Shown here in pieces: positions 52,401 through 63,229 of a DNA stretch of 64,000 bases (position 1 is its first letter; each line of letters begins with the position of its first letter). A program made the position numbers and the translations under genes. Below the pieces are notes generated by a model, which worked only from the letters and a program-made list of their open reading frames with translations, was not told the origin of the DNA and searched no databases. The DNA comes from Fistularia commersonii (taxonomy: Eukaryota; Chordata; Actinopteri; Syngnathiformes; Fistulariidae), in assembly GCA_037954325.1 (NCBI GenBank), contig JBBMNZ010000015.1:13744501-13808500 (forward strand), read 5' to 3'.

Positions 52401-55400
52401 TTGAGTTTCATAACCTGCTTGCTTTCTGGTTTTCACAGTGAATTTGTTATGAGAGAGCTGCAAACAGTTGTGTCTACAAGAAAGTTAAAGTTCCTTGGTC
52501 TTTTTTTCTGTGAAAAGGTTATTATTTATTTTATAAATAGTGTAATTTATATCATTAGTAATGTTATTTATTTTCTGATTTTTCAAGATCCCAGAAAGGG
52601 TTAATTTTTGGTTATGTGTGGCTTTCTGGAAAACAATGAATGTTGACGTTTAGACACCTTTGCGATCATCACACTTTTTGTTACAAGCTGGCCCGACCCC
52701 CCGTCAGAGAAGGGAAAAGTTATTTGGCCCTCGCAGGAAAAAGTTTGGGGACCCCTGATTGAATATGAATACAATAAAAGAACCACACATATCCAGATCT
52801 CTGTTGCAGAAACTGTAGCTCTTTTCTTTTTGGTCACTAACTGCTACATGTGTTTAGTCCAGGGGTCGGGAACCATTTTGGCTGAGAGAGCCATGAAATA
52901 CACATATTTTAAAATATATTTTAGCAAGAGCCATATAATATTTTTTAACACTGAATACAACTAGGAATGGTGCATTGGTTGGCGCATCGGCCTCACAGCA
53001 CCAAGACCTTTTCTGTGTGGGGTTTGCATGTCCTCGCCTGGTCTGTGTGAGTTTTCTCCGCGTCCTCAGGTTTCCTCCTGCGGTCCAAAAACACGCAGCG
53101 GGTTAATTTGAAAAAAAAAAATGGGGAAAAATTGCCTCAAATGAGTGAGCGAATGTTGTCTGTCTTTGTACGTGGCTCTGCAATTGACTGGCAAACAGCC
53201 CAGAATGTGAATTTTCAAGAAAGAGCAACAGCTTCAGTACAAATTAAATTCTTCTTTTTAATTATGTTGATATATTGGTTGATAAAAAATATACCTCTTA
53301 CCATTGACGCGATGGTTTTTCTGATGGTTTTGCATTCTGGTTGGTACGTAGTGAGGTTAAGCTTCATTTATTCATCTGTGATGAATGGCTTTCCGTTCCT
53401 CGCTATCGCTAAAGAACCAGCAAAGCTAGCTGAATGCTGGTCTCTCTGTCTGGCTCGCACCCTGCATAGTAGCTCTTAGCATGCTTTCTGCCTGCTGTCC
53501 CCCACCGAATATTTCGAAGCAAATGGCATGTCTCGAAGTGTTGCTTTATATTTCACCATTTCATCGATAACATCTACAATCTCCGTCCATTCCTGTTGAA
53601 ACGTACGGTACTCGTCATCTTTCTCTTTTCGTAATCCTCCTTGTCAGAAGGGTTTGCTCTGTTAGCTGCCATTTGGCTAAATTAGCTAATAAGACTTTTG
53701 AAGTCAGACCCTCCCGTACCCCGAATTACAACTGGGATTGACTTCAGCCATCTGCAACCCTTAACAGGTGCAAAATAAAATAACTGTATGGATATAAGAG
53801 GAATCATTTATTACTCACTATGTTAAGAAATGTCAGCTAAGACTTATCCGCAGTCATCAAAAGAGCCACATCCAGCCCGCTAGCTGTAGGTTCCCGACCC
53901 CTGGTCGAGTTCATTGGCAATCGATAACAGATACCGAACTTTGTGCCGTCAGCGTCTTTAACAGATCAACTATAGCAAGAAAAAGCATTGCATTATTACA
54001 ATGAATTATTTTATATAAGAAAAATAGGTGAAGAATTCAGAATCATTTGGATGCAATCAGGATGAAGCACATTCGGCGCTGCGCTTTCACCCTCCACCCC
54101 TCGGCATCTTTTGTCACGTTGCAATAAACAGAACGATAGAGGAGATTCGGAATATACCTCATGCCAGCGGCAGCAAAAAAAACTACCCATATTTTCATAA
54201 TTTCCACTGACTCTACCCTCCTCCCCGCTGGATCTCACACAACTCGCCAGTGAGACCCTGCGATTTGCTGCATGGAGCATTTCAATTGGCTGCTACTATC
54301 TCAGGCCATATCATAGGGACCCGTCCCGGGGGGAGGTAAGGAATCTGGGTTACTCCGCTGACTATGTAGCAGGGTTTGAAGAAATGCAGGAAAATGATGT
54401 GCAAGATTAAGTAAGAAAGGAAAAATTCTGGGAATTCTGCATAATAGATCTGTGTAATGTGTCAGCAAATAATACGCTTTATGTTTGCCGCAAAGCACAT
54501 ACTTCAATTTTAAACATGTGCAGTGGGGAGAATTACATTGAAGCCTTGACTTTGCTGCACAACCCAAGAGCATCCGCTGAGATCTCAGGTCAGATGGAGG
54601 TCACTGGATCCTTTTTCTATTTGCGGCCGCTGCGGTGCATCTCACACCAGGATGCTGAGCTTGAACATAATATATAAAAGTAGTGCACTGATTTTTATTT
54701 GCAAAGAATAAAAGTTCTTTTAACGGCTTTCAAAAACGAACGTCACTTAAAATGACCACAGCGAATAACATATGCTTGTGAAATGGAAGCAGAAATTGAA
54801 AGCAGCATCCTTTTAACGTTAGCACTTAAAAACACATTAATGTTAAATCGAAAACCACTATTGGTTTCTGGTAATTATCATCCCTATTGAGAACAAGCCA
54901 CAATAACTCCCTAAACCCCAGCTGTGGATTGTTAGAGTATCTATCTATCCATCCATCGCCGTATAGACCGATAGGGAGCCCAGATAGATAAACGGATAGA
55001 CGGAGTGGATAATCGACCGATGACGAGCCAACAGAGTTGAATTACACGATGCTGAGATTCCCGTGGACTCCGTATGGGTAAAACCTCTGACGTCTTGGTC
55101 TCGAATTTCACACTTGTGTCTTCTCGAATCTCACGGATCGATAAAGCGTCGCCTCACGTGTGGAAGGGTTAGAGGAGGAAGAAGAATGAATAAATAAATA
55201 AATGCAAACGCTCTGACACTCGAGCTTCCCAGAGGGTCCCCTATGAAGCCTATTAATATATCGTTTTTCTGCTGTGTGCTCGATAGTCACCGAAGCGTAA
55301 GGGTATTGTAAATAATGTGAAATTAACTCTGATACTTCAATCTTACCTAAAACAAAAATTGCTTTTTTTGGCAATCACCTTTAACTTTGCTCAGTTCCTG

Positions 55401-58400
55401 CCGTTGCATTTCTTATTGATAATCATATTGGTTTGATGCCACACATTTCCAGATGAAAACGATTTCAATCATTGAAGCACGTTTGTGATTTAGCACGTTG
55501 GGCTACCACCTTTGTATATGTGAAAATAATATACACTTTCTATCCGTGAAAGGTCACACTGTCAATTTACCGGCCAAACCAAAAATCATAAACTTAAATT
55601 ATCGTCACTGAAGAAAACTGAAAAAAAGGAAGAATAATATCGTTATTGGATTTGCATGAAAAGTAGGACGATGGGGTGTAATGTTGCTAATCAGAAATAA
55701 ACCCTTGTGAAGATTAGATTTATATCTGTAAATGAGACGTTCATGCACAAAGCAGTGTGTGTGTGTGAGTATGTGTGTGTGTGTTTTCATGCGTGCCCAG
55801 ATTAGCAGCAGCGAATGTGTCAAAGTATCTGCGCGGTCTGTTTAAAGGGGAGGGGCCGGGCACATGGTGTGACTGTGAGGGTTAAACAACGTCACCGCTT
55901 TCATTCATGACTCTCATGAAAAAGCGAGGCGGGGGAGTGTCTGTCTGCGCGTGATGGTGCAGCCGCTCTGCCTCGCCAGCCAATCACGACGCCGTCCAAC
56001 AAGGGGGGGCGTGCACGGATGCGAGGGGGGGGTTGCAGCAACAAGAGCTCATGAATCATCCGGGGGGGGGGAGAATAAGACTAGGTCAGAATAAAGAGGG
56101 GAATCATGGGACACGCGTGACACCTTGGTCACTGCGTTTCTCTGACATCTGTGCACGGACTCTTTGACAGGGATTTCTCAGAGGCAATCCCTTACGCCTC
56201 CTCCTCCTCCTCCTCCTCCTCCTCCTCCTCTTCTCTCTGTTTCCTTGTCTCCTCCTCTTTTCCTGCTGTCTGAATGAGTGGATAATGAAGCAGGTTGAGT
56301 CTGCTGATGTGGGCTGAGGTCTTCTATGGCTGCCAGGTTGGTTTGTACCTCCTTTCCCATCTCTGTCACCCTGTTCTCACAGCGTCTGCATGTTTGCGTG
56401 GGACGACGAACTCACCTTGCACCATTTTTGCATCCAACCATGTCTGCTGCATCCGATGCATCAGCCTGGGTCGATGCATCATTGCTCCACCAGGATGCAT
56501 GATCACCGTGTTGCCACCCCGTGTCTGATGTCTTCTTGGCATGTGATATCTGCTCTACAGCAAATGTTTGAATAGATAGCATAATTGCAGTTGTCCACTT
56601 TCATGGGTTTTGGATACTAAATGAAAACCGTGAACATTTTGCATATTTGTCTTTTTTTTCCCAAAGTTGCTGGTTAGCTGCTGCTGCTCCCAATGACGTA
56701 AAACCATCAAATGGTAGTGACAGTGAGCTTTTACCAATAACACATCACGGGGGATACAGAGTATTGATGTATTAATGTGTGGAGTGACAGGAGGGCCAGG
56801 CTGACCCATTTGGTTTGCCGCCGGCTCTGTAATCCTAGCCTTGACCGAAGGCTGACAAGACAGACAGGGTGGGTGGGGAGTGATGGTCCCTGTATGATCC
56901 GAATCAACCCCCCCCCCCAAAAAAAAAGAAACGCTAAATGAATCCGCATGCGCTGCAGAACATCCGCCATCTTGGACAACTTCATCTCGTGTGTGTCTAT
57001 CCACCCCCCTCCGTTTCAAAATAAAATGCAGTGTTAAAAGCCAGAGAAGTAGGTTTAATGTCTGGCAGATGAGCTTTTGGAAATTTTGGGGTATCATCAT
57101 GCTATCGCATAGCTTTCTGCCAATAAAACCCCTTTGCGATGACTAGAAGGTTTAGTTTTGCTTTTTATTACGCCTTGTATGTATTTATGATCGCAAGACC
57201 AGCTGAGATTGACTGATAAAATGCAGCACAGTGGGGTTGGTTTCCACACTGATCTGGGATTAGATTCACTCCTGACTTTCTTTTCACCACAAACTCAACA
57301 TGGGAACATCGCAATAACTTATCGCTCTAAAACCTTCTCACATTTGCCTTGAAGTGAGACTCAGGGCCCGCAGTGCTCTGCAGATAGAGAGCACGCCGGC
57401 TCAGAAGGTCGCAGGTAAAAGCAGCAGACAAGGTGTCAAAGTGCTCTCGAGCCAGACGCTGAACCGCCAGGCAGCTTCGTAGCTACGGTTCAAAACTAAA
57501 GTTTTGCTTTTAAAATATGATTCCTGTATATCAAGTGTCAAATTTCATCCAGATTGTGTTTGTGTCCCGTAAGCCGAGTTAAATCATGAGCCTCAAGGTT
57601 GTGATTTTATCCATTTGATCACTTCTCCAAGCACAGTATTTTATATTATTGCCGTGCACCCCACCATCAGCGCCACCAGTGTCATGTATCAAGTCAAGTA
57701 AAAAATTCCCCAAACGCATGCATATCTATAACTCAAATTACACAAAGACAAAACCGGTTATAAACGTGACATCAATAGGCGCTTATCATTGATACGCTTT
57801 ACCCTATATTTCCTCATTCTGATGTTTCCACCTGTGCAGTGTTTAAAAAGCAGTTTGAAGTTTGAGAAAGGACCTCATCATACAAGAAGGGTTTATATTT
57901 AAAAACAGATCTAATACGCAGGCATACAAAAGCGTAGGCTTGTGTAATACATATAATCCCGCATCATTCTCTTCTCTGTACCAACTACTACCATTTTTGT
58001 ATTCTATTACAACACACTGTGTCCAAAGGCCAGTGAGACAACGTTTAAGGTGATAGACAGAAGAGACCTTTTTACATCCTTATTCTGTAAATGAAATCAG
58101 TGTTTGGTGTCAACATTTTTTGATGATTTAAAAAATAAATAAAATCTGCTGAAAAGTCTATACATTTTTACAAAGTTATGAATGAAACTCACCCTTAAAA
58201 AAAAAAAACTACAACACACACACAAATGTTGCAAAAGCTTATATTTTACGATTCAGATAAAATGAATGCTGTGATGTCACAAATAGGTTGGTCATCAGCT
58301 GATAAGTTTAGATTAATAAATCAAAAACGGATACTGTTTAAGCTTTTTTTTTTTTTTTCCTATTTCACAGTACTGCCACAAATTCAAACCGAAGCACACC

Positions 58401-60967
58401 TGCCTGCTCACCAGTCTTGCGAAGGCGCTCCAGCTCGTCCACGCCCCGGCTGAGCCCCGAGGCCGACTGCAACATGGTGGAGAAGAGCACGACGGAGCAG
58501 CCTCCGGACCGCTCCCCCAACACCCCCGAGCAGCTGCAGGCATCGCAGCACCAACGCAGCAACTCCCAGTCGGTTCACCCAAACAGCGCCCGCAGCGGAG
58601 GCAAGAACTCCAAGGTGAGCGGACGGGCAGACTCCGCCGTCAGGCACGAGCGTGCCCACTGGGGGGGGGGGAATTGCAGCCAAATCCCTCGAGGTGGGAA
58701 AACACACACCGGCAAACCAGGACGATCCCTCTGGGAGACACTGTACTTTTTTTCGAAGGTTGTAACAAGTAGGTTGGACAATTTCAGATGGCAGCATGTG
58801 CAATTTAACTCCAGACTCTGTCCAAACACATTCAAATCTCTTAACTAAGAATATACTCTTGAAAATGATTGTGCATGTAAAAGGAAACAAATGTTGGGCT
58901 CTATTTGTGTATCTGAAGCCAAGCGGGGGGGTTTAGACTGTCGACTCTGCTTTGTCACATCTTTAACTCATTTGACTCCATCCCATGCCAGTATTGTCGT
59001 CTGCTTCTTAAAGAAACTTAAAAAAAAAAAAAAAGAAAAAAAAAAAAAAAACATGTTTCTTTTCTCTACATTTTCAACTGAAAATGAATAACTGTAATTT
59101 CATTACTTTGTGCGTTTTGTTTTGACTGTATGTCTTTCTTTCCTTCTCATGCATGCAATAGTCTCACAAGCGCCATACTAAAGTAAGCATCATTCTTCTC
59201 TGGAACTTTGTTTTGGACCTTATTATTGTCTGGCCAAGCCACTAAAACTTCTCTCCTCCCATAGTCAGCAACCTAAAGTTTGTTTGTGTGAATTTACCGC
59301 CACCTTTGATTTAATAGACAATGGCTACAGCTTCCATATGTAGTCACATTTAATCTTTTTATACTCATTCATTTCACATCATTAGCAGCCATTTAATTGT
59401 AAACTGTTGCATATTTTGTTTGATAAGAAAATCTAGTCCATTAAGTAATAATGATCAAAAATAAATGTACTAGGAGGCAAAAAAAAAAAAAAATACAGCA
59501 ACTAAAAAGAAAGGGGTGAAATGGTTGTCGTACCTTTTTACCTTTAAAGCAAAAGGCATGAATTTTTCTTTACGAAGAAAAAAATAATAATATGGCTCTG
59601 GTAATCGATGGTCGGCTCTTTCCTAATTGTTTAATACAGATCTGGAAATTGGAAAATTAAAAAATAAATTCAATTTAAAAAAACACACACATAAAAACCC
59701 ACATCAAGTGCTAAGCTATTATAGGAAGAGCTCACATAGAGAGTCTATCAGCGTTCTTGCTGCATCACAGTTTTGTCACTTTGCCTCTGTATGTCACCAC
59801 AGCGGGTTTGAAAGTTTGCAATCTCAGCCTCTAAATGAAGTAAAACATGCAATATTTTTAAAATTTACATTGCTTAAATTCAACTGGAATGGGACTGTAA
59901 CTATTTAGAAGTCGTAGGTTTGTTTGTTTTATCTTTTTTTTTTTTTTTTTTAAAGCCTCTTTTCATGAGAGAAATGTGGAATCTGGAGCTGTCACTCCAC
60001 GCTGAGACTCCTGACTCACGGCCATGAGTCAGTGCTTGTTTGTGGCCGAGATCCTTTCTGGTTTGACGAAAGTAACCCAAATATATTCTGCACAGGCCTA
60101 AGATTACTCTCAAGACGCGGGAGAATAAGCTATTCGAGGATCCAGCTATTAACCATTAACCATAGTTCTATAGATTAAAATCAAGGCGTCATCCATCCCA
60201 AATATATAGTCCATGAACCAAAAAGGCTTTTCCGATGGTTCATTTAGATGTGAAAGATGTTTAACGTGATCAAGATATGGCTGGATTTCAGAAAATAAAT
60301 GCGGTAATTTTCTTTGCTACTCGATACTTGTTTTTTTTTTAGATAAATAAATAAATAAAAGGTTGACTCCACATAAAGAAGTTTTGTCTGCTCAATTTGG
60401 CACAGAATAAGAAAAAAAGCCAGTCAAAGCTGGCCATGCGGCATGTTGAAATTGACGGCTCTCCTGAGCATTTTGTGTTTCCACTGCTATTTCAAATCCA
60501 CTGCTTGTACAGGGGCTAACAGACAAAAATGTGAAAGGTGTCCTGTCAAAGTAAAACTAGAGCTGAATTGCTTAAAAGAGCAGACTTCGATGGATTTGAG
60601 TGCCAAAAAGACCAATTTAGACGCTGCGCTCAGACCTCCTGAATGCATGCATGTCCATACATAGAATGTACGGACAGTTGATTTTGTGAAGACGTCTTCT
60701 TTCTGAATGAATCCCCACTTGAGGTTACATCACATATCGCGGCCTTTTACATCATTGCAGAGTAATTCAAGATCTTCAACCATATCAATGTCACAAACTA
60801 AAAAAACTGACCTTTCAAATCATTTTCTTTTTTTTTTTGCCTTCACTGAAAATGAGTGTTCAGTTGTTCTGTTGATTAAATAATGTTTATTTCTTTTGTC
60901 CTCTCTCTGCGCGCTCTGCCTGCCGGCCACACACGATGAAAAACAGAAAAGTCAGAGCTGGTATAAT
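49386..60967 (+). CDS. gramd1b: gramd1b (Aster-B), N-terminal exons, partial
   Basis: GRAMD1B is an ER-anchored protein that moves accessible cholesterol from the plasma membrane to the ER at contact sites (family knowledge). Only the N-terminal, low-complexity, cytosolic part is here. Pieces 49386-49408, 58371-58614, optionally 59162-59182, and 60947-60967 join in frame. They read MKGFKLTC, TATNSNRSTPACSPVLRR, NMVEK, RSGGKNSK, optional SHKRHTK, then KSQSWYN. Human GRAMD1B begins MKGFKLSC, TASNSNRSTPACSPILRK, TMVEK, RSGGKNSK, KSQSWYN. The next human block, VLSPTYKQRNEDF, with the GRAM, ASTER (VASt) and membrane segments, was not found up to 64000, so the gene continues rightward. All donors and acceptors are GT-AG. 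Confidence 0.93.
49409..52057 (+). other. gramd1b: gramd1b intron 1, left part, nothing notable
   Basis: AT-rich unique sequence. No supported exon, element or RNA gene. Confidence 0.6.
52058..52757 (+). mobile_element. Non-autonomous hAT-like element, family B, copy 2
   Basis: Ends CAGTGGTCCCCAAACTACGG and AAGTTTGGGGACCCCTG are inverted. Subterminal GGCCCGGGGGCCGG and GGCCCTCGCAGG match copy 1 in the opposite orientation. 700 bp. Flanking 8-mers (ATCTATAT, ATTGAATA) do not match well, so the duplication has decayed. Confidence 0.88.
52860..53903 (+). mobile_element. Non-autonomous hAT-like element, family C, copy 1, with nested SINE
   Basis: Ends CAGGGGTCGGGAACC and GGTTCCCGACCCCTG are a perfect 15-bp inverted repeat. 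Subterminal AGAGAGCCATGAAA and AAAAGAGCCACATCC resemble copy 2 in clmp. Flanks GTTTAGTC and GTCGAGTT match at 5 of 8. No transposase. Confidence 0.9.
52966..53210 (+). repeat. tRNA-derived SINE nested in the family C element
   Basis: Contains TTGGCGCATCGGCCTCACAG, TTTCTGTGTGGGGTTTGCAT, TTTCCTCCTGCGGTCCAAAA and TGGCTCTGCAATTGACTGGC in normal SINE order, with an A-run replacing part of the body. The head is shortened. Confidence 0.85.
53904..55846 (+). other. gramd1b: gramd1b intron 1, middle, nothing notable
   Basis: Unique sequence with a short TG run (55755-55783). No exon supported. Confidence 0.55.
55847..56200 (+). promoter_or_regulatory. GC-rich promoter-like stretch inside gramd1b intron 1
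   Basis: Contains GGGGAGGGGCCGGG at 55847-55860, a GC-box GAGGCGGGGG at about 55926, a CCAAT motif in GCCAATCACG orientation at 55980-55984, and many CpGs in an AT-rich neighbourhood. It lies 2.2-2.5 kb before the gramd1b second exon. Human GRAMD1B uses several promoters, so an alternative gramd1b promoter is plausible. No alternative first exon was identified. Confidence 0.45.
56197..56229. repeat. (CTC)n trinucleotide run
   Basis: About 11 CTC units directly after the promoter-like stretch. A minus-strand poly-Gly frame here is a repeat artefact. Confidence 0.95.
56230..58370 (+). other. gramd1b: gramd1b intron 1, right part, with a SINE remnant
   Basis: 57368-57475 resembles an old tRNA-SINE (GTGCTCTGCAGATAGAGAGC, AAGTGCTCTCGAGCCAGACG). 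The longest frame of the window (56555-57100, minus) lies here and looks non-coding. Confidence 0.55.
58371..58614 (+). CDS. gramd1b: gramd1b second coding exon
   Basis: The acceptor is a long T-run ending CTATTTCACAG and the donor is GTGAGC. Length is 244 nt: one base completing Cys plus 81 codons, ending in phase 0 after NSK. It encodes TATNSNRSTPACSPVLRR, a Ser-rich run, NMVEK, RSPNTPEQLQ and RSGGKNSK, matching human TASNSNRSTPACSPILRK, TMVEK, KSPSTPEQ and RSGGKNSK. The region is Ser/Pro/Gln-rich and probably disordered. The block QASQHQRSNSQSVHPNS is longer than the human counterpart. Confidence 0.95.
58615..60946 (+). other. gramd1b: gramd1b introns around the candidate microexon
   Basis: Apart from the microexon at 59162-59182, this holds A-runs (59020-59050, 59480-59492) and a T-run (59935-59952). 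No further exon supported. Confidence 0.6.
59162..59182 (+). CDS. gramd1b: gramd1b candidate 21-nt alternative microexon
   Basis: A 21-nt block encoding SHKRHTK sits between a strong pyrimidine tract ending GCATGCAATAG and a GTAAGC donor. It starts and ends in phase 0, so inclusion adds seven basic residues between NSK and KSQSWYN without shifting frame. TGCATG, the RBFOX motif, lies at 59151-59157 just before the acceptor. Human canonical GRAMD1B lacks these residues. Its identity as an exon is inferred from splice signals and frame, with no transcript data. Confidence 0.7.
60947..60967 (+). CDS. gramd1b: gramd1b 21-nt exon KSQSWYN
   Basis: These seven codons encode KSQSWYN, flanked by an AAAAACAG acceptor and a GTAAGT donor. 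They follow NSK in phase 0 and recreate human GGKNSKKSQSWYN; human continues VLSPTYK. The pyrimidine tract (CTCTCTCTGCGCGCTCTGCC) sits about 20 nt before the acceptor, with a purine-rich gap between them, and holds several UGC triplets in CU context. Confidence 0.9.
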
Positions 60968-61462
60968 GTAAGTTCATATCTTCTTTTTATCCCCATTTTA
61001 TATAAACAATGGTTTCTTCCTGCACATTTTTCCCCTTCCATTCATAAAGCAGCGAGTGCCAATATTATGCACCCATGGAGCAATGACGAGACGTGGAGAA
61101 CTAAATATATTGAAGTCCAAAAAGATGGAGTGGGACGGAATTTTCCGCTATAAATATTATTACCGGAGACATGAAGTAGGTTAATGGGATTTAGCTCGAA
61201 CAGCGGCATGAATCCTTTTTAAAGATATTTTAAGTGATGAAAAAAGCAAAGTTACAACTAACCCTCCATCCTTTTTTAATGAGTCCCCTTAATTTTAGTT
61301 TGATCAAGTACTCTCAATCAAAATGTCAGCGTGGTCTGCCTTTCTGGTGGAGGAGCTTTGCTGCCATCTAGTGGAAAATGTGTTTTCCTAAATTAAAAAA
61401 AAGTGAGTTTCTGCAGCAGGACAAAAGTTATTGGGAAATAGACTGGCTAAAATAAAAAAAAT
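60968..61462 (+). other. gramd1b: gramd1b intron, nothing notable
   Basis: Begins with a GTAAGT donor. No element or exon seen. Confidence 0.6.
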
Positions 61463-61824
61463 ATATACTGCTCAAAAAAATAAAGGGAACACTTGAACAA
61501 CACAATGTAACTCCAAGTCAATCACACTTCTGTGAAATCATAGTGTTCACTCAGGAAGCAACACAGATTCATTTTGACTTGTTTTAAGGACATTACATCA
61601 AAGTTGGATCAGCCTGGAGTTTGTTTTTACACTTTAATTTTGAGTGTGATTCCTAATCAGACCTCCATGGGTTGATACAATTGATTTCCATTGATCATTT
61701 TTGTGTGATTTTGTTGTCAGCACATTCAACTGTGTACAGAGCAAAGTATTTCATAAGAATATTTCATTCATTTAGATCTAGGATGTGTTTAAGTGTTCCC
61801 TTTATTTTTTTGAGCAGTGTATAT
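61463..61824 (+). mobile_element. TA-type MITE, family E, about 360 bp
   Basis: The left end TACTGCTCAAAAAAATAAAG, then GGAACACTT, and the right end AAGTGTTCCC, then TTTATTTTTTTGAGCAGTGT, are inverted repeats of about 30 bp with one mismatch. Flanks are TATA-rich, consistent with a TA target. No coding frame. The terminus is of Tc1/mariner-like type by inference. Confidence 0.92.
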
Positions 61825-62946
61825 ATAAAAATAAGACAGATACAATGGTTGCTCTATTTCCTTCCGATATGATTATTAAGTTAGCCTAGAAACACCACAG
61901 AGCTTGAGCGCACTGGCCAGAAGCACAATAAAAATTGCAGTTCACGGATGCTCATTCATTCGCCATCTATGACCTTTATCCCGCAATCAAGGTCACGAGG
62001 GCACTGTGGCCTATCCCAGCTGTGACTGGGCAAGAAGTGGGGCTCGACCTTGGACCGGTCGGTTACAGGGCCGTACAACCAGTCACTCATTTGGGCAATT
62101 TAGGATCTCCATTGAACCCCATGCATGTTTTTGGATTGTGGGAAGAAACACACACAGACAAGGGGCAGAACATGCAAACCCAACAAAGAAAGGGGTTCCT
62201 CACAGAATTGAATTGCAGCCCAAGCCGATCGGCAAAAAGGAATATCGATGTGTGCCGGATAAAAAGGAAAAAAAAGTTGCGCAATACATTCCTCGCAGCC
62301 TTTCTCCCAGATGAAACACAAAAGGCGGGGGTCAAAACTGTGTGTGAATCTGAAATGTGTGGGTTGCATCTGTCCATCCCAGCGCTGGAACTGCGAGCGT
62401 AATGAGATTTTGTTTCAAAGCCGGTGTCACATTTCACTCCGCGTGTGACGGCCTCACCAGAAAAAAAAAAAAAAAAAGAAGACGGTACAAAAAGAGGCAT
62501 TGTCCAGATGACCTGTAAATCATACCCGGCGTTACACGGCAGAGAGCACGTGATTGTTTCGTTTCCCGTGAGAGTCAAGCGAGTGAGGTTTTTTTTTTTC
62601 TATTTGCGATCACCTTGTTGTGGCTTCTAAACATTCCCCACCACCCTTTTGGGATTATTTTTTATGGGCATTATGAAGGCACGAACTCCACATATGTCAA
62701 ACGCACTCAGCCCGCTCAATGGCCGCCGCTACCGTGTTGGGTTCGGAGTCAAATTTGGAACAAGGGCTTTGCTCTTGTGCAACTCATTGCTTCTTTAGGC
62801 CAAACAAACTCAACATGTAGAGATGGAGGCTAAGGTTCATGCAGAGCACCTGTTGGATGGGACACATTCACGACTGTAGGATACAGGTGTCCATGCTGAA
62901 GCGTGTGATAACTTAATTAAATGCATACCCCTAACATCTACAACTA
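61825..62946 (+). other. gramd1b: gramd1b intron with a reversed SINE
   Basis: 61950-62215 is a SINE remnant (listed separately). The remaining sequence has A/T-runs and no exon. Confidence 0.55.
61950..62215 (-). repeat. Teleost tRNA-derived SINE, reverse orientation
   Basis: CATTCGCCATCTATGACCTT, GTGGCCTATCCCAGCTGTGA, TTTGGGCAATTTAGGATCTC, CATGTTTTTGGATTGTGGGA and AACATGCAAACCC occur in order. Reading frames across it are repeat artefacts. Confidence 0.85.
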
Positions 62947-63229
62947 CAGGACTGTCTCAGAAAATTAAAATATTGTGATAAAGTTCTTTATCTTCTCTAA
63001 TGCAACAAAACAACAATTACTTTTTCATGATATTCTGATATTTTGAGATAGGATTTTTGAGTTTTCTTAAGATGTAAGCCATAATCAGCAATATTAAAAT
63101 AATAAAAGGCTTGCAATATTTCAGTTGATTTGTAATGAATCAAGAATGTATGATATTTTGGTTTTTGTAATTGCATTACAGAAGATAAAGAACTTTATCA
63201 CAATATTCTGATTTTCTGAGACAGTCCTG
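62947..63229 (+). mobile_element. TA-flanked MITE, family D, copy 2 (intact ends)
   Basis: Starts CAGGACTGTCTCAGAAAATT, ends ATTTTCTGAGACAGTCCTG, and is flanked on both sides by TA (62945-62946, 63230-63231). 283 bp with long inverted ends, no coding frame. Same orientation as copy 1 at 22035. Confidence 0.95.

Noticed and set aside
53108..53479. 123-codon plus-strand frame
   Set aside because: Its start lies in the nested SINE and the remainder in a non-autonomous hAT-like element. It is not a transposase.
56555..57100. Longest open frame of the window, 181 codons, minus strand
   Set aside because: No domain, mixed low-complexity content, a Gly-run from a C-homopolymer, no splice context. 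Probably chance.
58408..58890. 160-codon minus-strand frame
   Set aside because: Antisense shadow of the gramd1b second coding exon.
62087..62578. 163-codon minus-strand frame
   Set aside because: Crosses a reversed SINE and an A-run. No domain.
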